Part shown: positions 37,280 through 46,594 of the stretch, piece by piece
How the letters are laid out: every line of letters begins with the position of its first letter
Position numbering within the stretch: the first letter of the stretch is position 1
Assembly: GCA_030248195.1 (NCBI GenBank)
Contig: JASAND010005702.1
Span: 62,001-126,000 of the forward strand
Direction of reading: 5' to 3'
From: Trissonchulus latispiculum
Lineage: Eukaryota; Nematoda; Enoplea; Enoplida; Ironidae
DNA: 64,000 nt
Position numbers and translations under genes: made by a program
Notes under the pieces: model-generated
Database searches by the model: none
Seen by the model: only the letters and a program-made list of their open reading frames with translations
Told to the model about the DNA's origin: nothing

Positions 37280-37702
37280 ATGAATCTATCCGGTGGCAGT
37301 TTAATGTACGTGGTGGCCCTTCTGATAACTCTGACCGCTCAGGCGGACCCGCGTGACTGTTCCAAGTGTAACAGCATCTCAGACTGTTGTGCTTGTCACG
37401 GCTGCGCCATTGGTCGATTCGGCAAAAGATCCTTCTTCATTCCGCCCACCTACTGGATGACCCGCCAGGCGAAGCAGCAGAATCCAGAGGAAAGCGTCCA
37501 AACCAGCATGGGGGAAAAGCGAATGCTGCATCCGCGCTTCAGCTTCATCCAACGTCGTCACAGAATGGAGGATTACCCACCCCAGGATCTGGGCCTGGCT
37601 GCCCTTTTCCTCCCCCAGTATCGCCATCGGCGACAACACCCCACACCCCCAAAACCGACGCCCACCTTTCTGGTCATTCTGAACAGTCGTTCCTTCAAAT
37701 AG
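37280..37702 (+). CDS. Cys-rich prohormone-like precursor
   Basis: This 140-residue frame starts at ATG 37280; an in-frame GTG 57 bp upstream is not needed. A signal peptide covers about residues 1-22. The mature region opens with six cysteines in 16 residues (C-x2-C-x5-CC-x-C-x2-C) and runs into IGRF-GKR, a textbook amidation plus dibasic cleavage site that would yield an RF-amide C-terminus. Further basic sites (EKR, RR, RHRR) punctuate the rest. A splice acceptor at 37190 places the whole coding region in one exon after a 5' untranslated exon. It should enter the secretory pathway and be processed into a disulfide-bonded amidated peptide. I do not recognise the family; it is not an evident trissin, CCHamide or CCAP. 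The dense codon structure and intact frame support a real gene. Confidence 0.75.
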   Translation: MNLSGGSLMYVVALLITLTAQADPRDCSKCNSISDCCACHGCAIGRFGKRSFFIPPTYWMTRQAKQQNPEESVQTSMGEKRMLHPRFSFIQRRHRMEDYPPQDLGLAALFLPQYRHRRQHPTPPKPTPTFLVILNSRSFK

Positions 37703-38425
37703 GCCGTTAACGCCGCTCGCTACCTTTCTTTTTTTGGTCCGTCCTTTTTATGCTTAATATTAATCTGCATATAGTATCTGATTTTACGAAATCTCATAGT
37801 CTGACATTTATCCAACCCCCTCCCCTCTGTGGACCTTACCTATTTTTGTGCCAAAGTCCGGCTTATTTGAAGGTCTTCTTTGTCTCTACTGTGGCTCCGG
37901 AAAGATTGTCAGTATTTATGACGTTGACTGTGTGTGTGTGCAGCGTCGCCTGGTTGTTATTCATATCTCTGTCTCTGTATGTTTCTGTACTTACTGTTAC
38001 ACAGTGATTACTGTACAAATTAAATGTGGACTGTGGAAATTTGCGTCTGTTTAGCAGCTTTTTCTCTTATCACAGAATTTTATCAGCTTATAATTTAAAT
38101 TTAGACAACGGCTTAAAGGCTTAACCTTCACGGCTTATTTGTTAAGCTTCTCAAGATTAAGCATATATATTATTCCTATCAGTGCAATAAGTATTGCACT
38201 TTAGTGCATACTGTAAATGCGTGAGCACCTTTTATCACCTACGATTATATTCTCATAAGTCATAACATCACGAATGATAAAAGTGATTACAATCTTACCA
38301 AAGATTATACAAAAGTTTGGTAACAAGACAATAATCGACAGTAATGTACAGTAGTAGTGTGCTCTCGTTAGCTAGCAATTTTCAAAGAAACCTATGATTG
38401 AACCGATACCTATGAGGTCGGGTGC

Positions 38426-38932
38426 CTATTTCTTTAAAGATTAAAATGGTCGGATTAAACGGATTAAAAATCAGTCGGATTAAAATTTTAATTGTTATTT
38501 CTTTAATGTTGGATTAAACGGATTAAATGGATTAAAATTAATTCGTTTAATCCGACCATTTTTAATCCGAGGATTAAACGAGTTGATTTTACTAATGATA
38601 CCGCGATTAAAAATTTTAACGTCCGTTTAATCCGCGTACCTGCACGAGGATTAAAAACTATTTTAGTTGAAAATGCAGGTGACGGATTAAACGAATTAAA
38701 ATCAATCTTTAAAGAAAGAGCGATTAAGCAGGTCGGATAAAAACTAAATCGTTGATTTTTAATCCGAAGTGTGAATAAAGAAACAGGATTAGATTAAAAT
38801 TTTAATCCTAGGTGCACTAAAGAATTAGGATTAAATTCTCGCTGAATTAAATTTTAATCCGTCTAATCCGAGGTGCTATTTCTTTAATGCGGATTAATTT
38901 TAATCTAATCCGTTTAATCTTTAAAGAAATAG
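38426..38932. mobile_element. Inverted element built of GGATTAAA words
   Basis: The ends CTATTTCTTTAAAGATTAAA and its complement are inverted copies. The left half is rich in GGATTAAA and the right half in TTTAATCC. No ORF. No clear target duplication was found. Confidence 0.6.
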
Positions 38933-39220
38933 TTCCTTTGAGTCTTCGCGATAAAAAGGAGTTAAACGAGTTAAATTAAACTGGATCCCTTAAAGGGTTG
39001 AAAGAGAAAATCAATCTTATCGAACATTCACAACAAGTAATTAATTGGTAATAATACGATTAAATACAGAGTGGTTTGCGGCCAAATACTGGTAATTTTG
39101 CAAAAAGTAATTTAGTAGGTATCGTCGTATCTGCAACAAGACACTTGTGCTACATAAACTTATTCGTTTTATCAGCGCTGCTACTACTTATATTTATATA
39201 TAACCGAAGTCACCGCACAA

Positions 39221-39521
39221 ACCGCGTACAAAATTCGGACAACTTCGACTACCGACATATCAGCGTTAGCGTTCCTTTTGGACTAGTCGAAAAGAAAGGA
39301 GTCACTGTTGCAACACTTGTTTCATTTGAAATTATTTTATTATGAAAATTATAGATATATATATATATATGGAAGAAAAATTTGCCGCCGACAAAAGACC
39401 TAAGCTGTAATCTTCTAAGGTCGCGGAGTGGTGGGGCCAAGCAAGAGTGTATAATAGTAAAGTATGACACCGCGTACAAAATTCGGACAACTTCGACTAC
39501 CGACATATCAGCGTTAGCGTT
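39221..39521. repeat. 53-bp perfect direct repeat, 248-bp period
   Basis: An identical 53-bp block starting ACCGCGTACAAAATTCGGAC lies at 39221-39273 and 39469-39521. Downstream, GAGTCACTG, TGCAACACTTGTTTCA and GAAATTA also recur, so a local segment was duplicated. Confidence 0.8.
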
Positions 39522-39810
39522 TCTTAGTGAGTTAGACTATCGAAAAACTAATTCGACAACTTTGTACTTTTTTCCGCGTTTTCCAATGATATAAAAATTG
39601 GATATTGAGTCACTGATGCAACACTTGTTTCAATAGAAATTAATGGCGGAAAAATTTATCATCACAGCTTCAAAATAAGATGACCACAGCTTAAAAATTG
39701 AATTTTGAATGGGTGATGGTTGAAAGAATTAGTAACTTTGGATTGGATGTCTAACTATAAAAATGCCTCTGCCACATAAAATGAGTCAAAGCTGGCTGGT
39801 TATACCTTAC

Positions 39811-39921
39811 CTGTATGAACTGTTAGGTTGATGTAAGCCGTGGCAAAGTTCGGACTATTCTTTCTATGGCAACCATACAATCCGCTGTCCTTCGCTGTTG
39901 CAAAGTTCAATTTCCATTTGT
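39811..39921 (-). CDS. Exon 3: second half of Ig domain
   Basis: The acceptor TATGTTTAG precedes 39921 and the donor GTAAGG follows 39811. It carries the DSGLYGCH motif and completes an asparagine codon begun in exon 2. Confidence 0.75.
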
Positions 39922-40555
39922 CTAAACATAAAAATTTCTCTTTAGTTTTAAAATTTTCTTAAGCTGTTCAACACACTCCATGTAAATCTCGAAAACAATA
40001 ACAGCCACTGGTTGGTGGCAGCCGTTTTTTCCATCTCCGAATTAATTTTCACGCAACAAGCAGAACAAAGTCATGGAAGCTAGGTGCAGGCTACACTTAC
40101 ACCATTATTACAATAGTTGTGGACAACCAAAGCATTAACTTTGCTAACATTTAAGATAAAATCAGTGTTGAAACTTTTAAGCAAAATCTGTGTACATAAG
40201 AAAGCCTACTGTATAAAGCTCCTGACATGACATGTCCATCTTTAGTCCATCTGACAAACTGTGGACTAGAATCGCCATAGAGGTCCAGAAGTGGACATTC
40301 CAATTCCAGCTTCTGTCCAACAGTAACAACCATTTGAGCAATTTGAGATCTCACAGGACCTCTGGAGTTTGGCAGCGGCTGATCACTTAGCATGCCTAAA
40401 ATGATAACAAAGAAAACAAAATCCGTCTCAAATTGTGAAAAGGAATAGAAATTCGATCCTTCATCCACACGACAGAACATTCACCAAGGTAGTCAGATAC
40501 AAGTACCGTAAGCAAGCAATGGAATCAAGAAGAGAAATGTGAATAACCGCTTCAT
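39811..40555 (-). CDS. Signal-peptide Ig-domain protein, partial
   Basis: Three minus-strand exons join in phase: 40555-40507 (ATG plus a hydrophobic signal peptide), 40395-40210, and 39921-39811. Together they encode one immunoglobulin domain: the first cysteine in LELECP, the tryptophan in VRWTKDG, and the canonical DSGLYGCH near the end, closing with a YINLTV strand. Ig domains of this kind occur at the N-terminus of FGFR-like and other cell-surface receptors, but one domain is too little to assign a family. The last exon ends in phase 1 at a strong donor (GTAAGG), so further exons lie at lower coordinates; none was identified, and the gene may be interrupted. A foldback element begins about 280 bp upstream of the ATG. 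Confidence 0.75.
40210..40395 (-). CDS. Exon 2: first half of Ig domain
   Basis: The acceptor TCATTTTAG precedes 40395 and the donor GTAGGC follows 40210. It encodes the first Ig cysteine and the core tryptophan. Its phase agrees with exons 1 and 3. Confidence 0.75.
40507..40555 (-). CDS. Exon 1: signal peptide
   Basis: The 49-bp exon starts at ATG and encodes MKRLFTFLFLIPLLAYG, a typical signal peptide, with its last codon split at the donor GTACTT. Confidence 0.75.
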
Positions 40556-40838
40556 CTAAAAATAAGTATATAAGATCTCATACAGTCTCCCGTTACGAGA
40601 CGGACTGTCGGCGCTAGAAATTTGCCCATTACCACAAAGTCGTACCTGAGCCTGTTCTACAGCACAGTATGCCAGTTGTAATATTTGGCTGAAACTGACA
40701 GGCCTTATGTCTCAACGCGTCAGCACAGCAGCTGGCGTCAATTCGACCGCCAGCAAGGCAAGAACTTTGGCCCAAGTTCTGATGCGGGCAGCCTCTGCCA
40801 ATACCGGCCAGATCGTCCTAAAAGCAATATATATATAT

Positions 40839-42027
40839 ACAAGAAACAAAAATGCTCCTCCGGAGCATGAAAAAAGTAATATGGGTGATGGTGAGGATGC
40901 AAAATCAAGAGAGGACCAGGGTATTTTTTTTGGCATTTTTTTTCGGGGGGGGGGGGGGGGGCTTCGGGGGCCCCCCCGGGCCCGGGGGGGGAAGAAATTT
41001 TCGGGGGGGGGGAAGATTTTTTGCAAAAATAAGCCAAAAATTGGTATTTTTTGGCGTATTTTGCATGGTGAAACGCAAAAAGTTCTCAAAAATGCCAGGA
41101 TTTAAGCTAAAAATAGCTATTTTTTCGAAAAAATCTCCGGCGAGGCCGGAAATTTTTGAAAATTGGCCTATTTTTGGCAAAAATTTGGGCCTCCAAAAAA
41201 TCCCGGGGGGGGAAGCAAACATCCCGGGACGTGGCGATTTCGGGGGGGGGAAGGCATTTTCGGGGGGGGGAACGTCAATTTCGGGGGCCCCCCCGCCCCC
41301 CCCTCTGTAAAAAATACCCTGGAGAGGACTAGTCTTTAAAATGCTTAATATGGGGCTAGGTTCAAAAATAGAAGAGGACTAGGTTGTGAGCGAATTAATA
41401 TGGGCACAGCTTCGCCGAACAACCCATATTCGCGGTTTATAAATGTATATCAGTATGCATATCCATCCACGCTACGTTTAGTTTATAGTTAGTCAAACTT
41501 TTTCTTCGAGAAACGTTTTATGCTAACCAGTGCGTTTATTCGTTTATACGGAAAATTTATATTTCAAGAATAATCTTAGGACTCTGACCTTCTATTTCCT
41601 CCCTGCTTGAACCAGTAGCTTTAGCCTCATGTCCTTAGATCTCTTCTCGTTGCTTGCCGCAGTTCAACCCGACCAAATGATTATAATTTACGCACGTATG
41701 TATTCCTTGCTAGTCTAACAGAGTACGTATATGCAAACAACTGTATTCAATGAGTACGTACGTACTCAACTTCTTAAATTTCTTATTACTGACTAAAATT
41801 GATAGCTCTGTATGCGGCAAAAGCTAAGACGAAGCGTTAAATCCCGCGAATATGGGTTGTTCGGCGAAGCTGTGCCCATATTAATTCGCTCACAACCTAG
41901 TCCTCTTCTATTTTTGAACCTAGCCCCATATTAAGCATTTTAAAGACTAGTCCTCTCTTGATTTTGCAACCTCACCATCACCCATATTACTTTTTTCATG
42001 CTCCAGAGGAGCATTTTTGTTTCTTGT
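40839..42027. mobile_element. Foldback element with ACAAGAAAC ends
   Basis: The left arm (ACAAGAAACAAAAATGCTCC, then AGTAATATGGGTGATGG) is repeated inverted at 41805-42027. The arms extend through CACAGCTTCGCCGAACAACC to about 200-300 bp once the nested insertion is removed. The left arm contains a hAT-like MITE. No target duplication was recognised. Confidence 0.75.
40917..41321. mobile_element. hAT-like MITE with G-run ends
   Basis: The ends CAGGGTATTTTTT and AAAAAATACCCTG are inverted copies. An 8-bp duplication GAGAGGAC lies at 40909-40916 and 41322-41329. The opposite arm of the host foldback element retains the empty site, confirming the duplication. The 405-bp element is filled with G runs and has a CCGGCGAGGCCGG palindrome like the elements at 8961 and 15288. 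The glycine- and proline-rich ORFs here are translations of the repeat. Confidence 0.85.
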
Positions 42028-42239
42028 CCTTCTGTCCTTTTAAAAATTCTCCTCCAAGCGTCTAATGCATCATGGCATTACGCCATTTGTGTAAGCATAT
42101 AACTATACACAACCTGCAAATCAGGCTCAGTAAGCCATGACAGCAGTGATCCAGTTAACAATAATTTCAGCCATTTAAATATAAGCGCTGACTAAAGACA
42201 TATTTTTTGAGTGCCATTCGAAGAGAACGAACGGTGACT

Positions 42240-43290
42240 CTAAATCCGTTTCATCCCCAAACGCTGTTTTAGTCCGTTTCATCAGTGGTCAATAGGCCCC
42301 GTAGGCTGTAGTGACCAGTGGTCACTTCCGTCGGTTTCGGCGATATGTCCATTGAAACGAGCGTAGTCGATTTACTCCTTATGCCCTCCCGACCAAAACG
42401 CCGAAAAACGCAGTTTTAGGCCGTTTGACCAGTGGTCAATAGGTCCCATAGGCTGTAATGACCAGTGGTCACTTCCGCCGGTTTCGGCGATATGCCCATT
42501 GAAACGAGCGTAGTCGATTTACTATATATGCCCCGACCAAAACGCCGAAAAACGCAGTTTTAGACCGTTTGACCAGTGGTCAATAGGCCCCGTAGGCTGT
42601 AGTGACCAGTGGTCACTTCCGTCGGTTTCGGCGATATGCCCATTGAAACGAGCGTAGTCGATTAACTATATATGCCCGCGACCAAGACGCCGAAAAACGC
42701 AGTTTTAGGCCGTTTGACCAGTGGTCAATAGGACCAATAGGCTGTAGTGACCAGTGGTCACTTCCGTCGGTTTCGGCGATATGCCCAGTGAAACGAGCAT
42801 AGTCGATTTACTATATATGCCCCCGACCAAAACGCCGAAAAACGCTGTTTTAGTCCGTTTGACCAGTGGTCAATAGGCCCCGTAGGCTGTAGTGACCAGT
42901 GGTCACTTCCGTCGGTTTCGGCGATATGCCCATTGAAACGAGCGTAGTCGATTTACTATATATGCCCCCGACCAAAACGCCGAAAAACGCAGTTTTAGAC
43001 CGTTTGACCACTGGTCAATAGGCCCCGTAGGCTGTAGTGACCAGTGGTCACTTCCGTCGGTTTCGGCGATATGCCCATTGAAACGAGCGTAGTCGATTTA
43101 CTATATATGCCCCCGACCAAAACGCCGAAAAACGCTGTTTAGAGTGAGTTTTCCCAACTTTGACCCTGGGCGAGGAACCACGGGAGCCATGCTGACCAGT
43201 GGTCACTTCGGGCGGTATCGGCAGTATGCTCATCGTTTTCAGCGACCCCGATTTACTATATATGGGGACCACCCTGAGGCCGAAAAACGC
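42240..43290. repeat. 145-bp tandem satellite array
   Basis: Seven units, the outermost degenerate, recur at about 144-147 bp (155 for the last). Each contains the near-palindrome GACCAGTGGTC twice, a CGGTTTCGGCGATATGCCC block and GTCGATTTACTATATATG. Marker positions of TGACCAGTGGTCAC are 42312, 42459, 42603, 42748, 42893, 43038 and 43193. Confidence 0.9.
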
Positions 43291-43896
43291 CATTTTTAGT
43301 GACTTTTAGGCCATTTCTTGTAAAAGTGAGAAACTTTTCGCCCAAACAGGCCAAAAAATGCAAAGTTTGGGCCCATCTCCTGAAAGCTAGGGAGCAAAAT
43401 TAAAAAATCCCCCTCGTTACTTTATGCACCCTACTGGTAATTTTCAACAAAAGATACTAGACCTCTCCAGCTTCTACCCAGTTCTAGAAAAGTGTGACCA
43501 AAATTTGCGAAAAATAGCGAAAGTCCGACTTTGGGACCTTGGCACAGAGCCAAAATTGGCCACGTGCCAAAATGACCAAAAAAGGTAGCATGGGGGATCC
43601 TGTCTACCAACATATAATAGTAGTATGGTGCCAAAATGCCCACATCGTTCCAACACTTAGCCGTAAAATGCATTTCCAATAAGCGTTATTCACCGAGAAA
43701 AAAAACAAACGCACGGTAACTATCGCCTAGTGCAAAAATTCGAAGTTTCGAATTCGAACCAAAAGTATGGTGGCACTTGTAGTACTACTCGAGTTGTTTA
43801 CGATGGCAACCCTTTTACCACTGCCGGACCTCTAATTAGCTGGCAGCAGGCCAACAGGGTCTCCAGAGGGCCGTGCAGACGCCTTTAAACCCATAT

Positions 43897-43926
43897 TATG
43901 TAGGGGCGCTATCGCGCCCCTACATA
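43897..43926. repeat. Perfect 13-bp-stem hairpin
   Basis: TATGTAGGGGCGC and its exact complement are separated by a 4-base TATC loop. It is isolated, with no coding context; it could be the remnant of a palindromic element. Confidence 0.6.
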
Positions 43927-44398
43927 CATGTTTGAAGAATTTATTTTATACTCTTGATAGAAAGAAAGCAAAGATGGGATGCAGGCGGATTCTGCGATTT
44001 GATTGGCTGTTGACCAACCACCCCGCCCCTGTACTCCACAACAGAGGTATGTGCGCTAATTTGTCTGTTGGAAAAACGTATTTCGCTACGAATTTCCAAT
44101 TCACAGAAATTGCAAGAAATTACCTAAACTGCTGAAAAAAATGGCAAAGACCGTTTTAAATACATTTCTTTCCATTGGATAAATTTTCAGACATTTGATA
44201 TTGCATAATTTGTATTTGGCTAAATGCAGGAGTCAATTTGGAGGGCTGGAGGCAAGTTTAGAGGCCGATTAGCTGAAGAAAAGTTTTGTGAGAAAAGAAT
44301 CGTCCTTAATTTGTGGTAAAGAAGTCGTCCAGGGGCTCATAGCGTTAAGAGCTCCTAAATTAACTACTTATGAGAAAAGTTAGGAGAATGGTGTTTCA

Positions 44399-46087
44399 CA
44401 GAGTTGGTCGCGGGCCGGATTTTTGCTACCGGCCGGGCCGGGCGGGCCGACGACCAACGTTCACGGGCCGGGCCGGGCCGGGCCGCGGGCCGACAGTTCG
44501 GCCCGCCATCAGTTTTTGAAACATTTAACTATAAAATAGTAACTCATATTTTAGCTTAAAATGTTTTGCGTTTCCGTTATATGTTTCGTTCACACTAACA
44601 CTGGTTTTCCTTTAGTTAACTTTAGCATTTTAATTTCATGAATAATACAAGTATTTATCGTCACATCATTAATGTCAAATCCTCAATTCGCCTAAGTAAT
44701 TTTAGCGTTTATAACATTAGAATTTAAAACTTTCTAATAGGGCAATATGTAAGGTATTAATAACAGTGTATACATATAAGTATTTTTATTTTGCTTTTGA
44801 TGTATTCGCTTGTATTGTATTCTTTTTTAAGAAAACCATACATTTACTTAGAAAAACGCAGTTTTAAAAAAATCAAAGTTTTGAGTTTGTGAAGCAAAGA
44901 TTTACTACTTCTTTAAAAATGAAAATTTGCTCCTGCGTAATTGCAGCTTTCTAAAGTCCTCTACTTCTAATTAGTTTAATTCTCAACCGACTAAATCTCA
45001 GAATAATGTGCACTTTGCAAAATTTCATCTGGTTTAATAACTCCTTTAACCTGTTTGTATTATTTGAGTACACCTAAAAAATTTTTATTAAAGATACTAA
45101 TAATGCAAAAATCATTTCATTAATAGCTCAATATGGGATGATCATAAAATAAATAAAATATCATTATATACACCTAGTCACAACTCTTCCTTAACTTAAT
45201 AAAAGTACAATATTTAAATGTTGCCACTGTAACCTTTTAGGGAATTTTCAGTTTTTTGTTTTTCTAGCCTTCCAGTCTTATATACAAAGTGTCAATACGA
45301 GGCAGTATCTATTTGCTTTCATTTGTAGAACGACAAAAATTATTTTGCCCTTAATACTGCGTTTAAAAACCATGAAGACTCGAAAAATCAGTCTTTAGAA
45401 AAAAGCATACTTTTCCTAGAAAAAGCACTGAATACCAGAGATTCTGGTTTTAATAAGCAAGCTTAGAAAATTATTTAAGTAATTTTGCATTTTGGGACAA
45501 ATGAAAAAATTTCGCGGCCAGGGCGGGCCGAAAATTTTGACGGGCCGGGCCGGGCCGGGCCGAAGCATCTGACGGGCCGGGCCGGGCCGGGCCGAAGCAG
45601 TTGACGGGCCGGGCCGGGCGGGCCGAGAAAGATTTTTCACGGGCCGGGCCGGGCCGGGCCGCAAAAATTCGGCCCGTGCAGGCCTCTATTGCAGACGCAG
45701 GAACTGATTTGGATAAGAAGGCCGAAAATCTTACAGTATATAGTCACGCAAACATTTAAGTTTTATCGGGTCTGAAATCGTTGAAAGTATTTATGAGTTG
45801 TGCCGACATGACTGGTCCGCTCTTTTACCTAAGCAACGCAGCACAGACGCACTATTACAGTTCAGAAAACTTTCAAAAGTAACTGAGAAGTGAAAACACA
45901 AATGCAGTATCTTCTGTTTAACTAGTAAATTTCGCTTAGTTTTAGACAAAAAATAGTTAGAATTCTTAGGTTTGGCCCGCACAGATACCCGCGCGGGTAC
46001 TGCGGGTATTGAAATTTAGTGATACCCGCCCCGCCCCGCGGGTACCCGCGGGTACCCGCGGGCACCCGCGGCCCGCGACCAACTCTG
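44399..46087. mobile_element. hAT-type element with GGGCC word arrays
   Basis: The ends CAGAGTTGGTCGCGGGCC and its complement GGCCCGCGACCAACTCTG are perfect inverted repeats. An 8-bp duplication GTGTTTCA flanks both sides (44391-44398, 46088-46095). Arrays of GGGCCGGGCC lie at 44413-44515 and 45530-45662, and a GGGTACCCGCGG array at 45970-46075. A TAGAGGCC-type hAT end (inverted) at about 45687 hints that a second element was absorbed. No transposase ORF. Confidence 0.85.
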
Positions 46088-46362
46088 GTGTTTCACGAAG
46101 CGCTCCTAAACTAAGAGACTTCCTAAAGACCAACGGCTGGCAGACACCTGAACCCAAAAAACCGGCAGGACACCAGTCGAAACTGGACTCAGGAGAAGGC
46201 GCACCGGATAAAAAAAAGTGGCTGAGCCGGAGTTCGTTCCATGGAGCTTCCGACCCCTTAGGACCGACACCTGGGCCTAATCAGACTTATCAATCTTTTC
46301 CTATTCCGCGCTCCTGTTACAAGTTACAACCTTTTCATAGCACTTATACTTATTTAATTTAG
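46088..46362 (+). other. Open frame running across the hAT insertion edge
   Basis: An open frame of about 90 codons, proline- and lysine-rich, runs from the target duplication to a stop at 46362. The empty-site frame upstream contains a stop, so it may be an exon end or chance. No family recognised. Confidence 0.2.
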
Positions 46363-46594
46363 CACAACTACTACTCCATAGGAGGTGGATGCAGTCAATA
46401 ATAACATTACATAGTGTTTCATTACAATGAAGGAAACACTTACAATGTATATACATACTTTAGCTTTCAATCGAATCAAGACCTATGGTCAAAGATTAGA
46501 CAATCACACTTTTTCTGATATTTGACAGTGAATTTCGATTAATTACAGTAATGACCCACCGCAAAGGGTTTGCCGACTCTTGGTTTAGTTTAGC

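Noticed and set aside
40712..41310. Several overlapping ORFs of 99-152 codons on both strands
   Set aside because: They translate the G-run and C-run hAT-like MITE into Gly- or Pro-rich peptides; open frames follow from composition, not coding.
42240..43290. CRISPR-like array
   Set aside because: Units are 145-bp tandem repeats with no unique spacers, in a eukaryotic context.
45416..46157. Arg/Pro/Gly-rich ORFs in the hAT element
   Set aside because: They are translations of GGGCC and GGGTACCC arrays.
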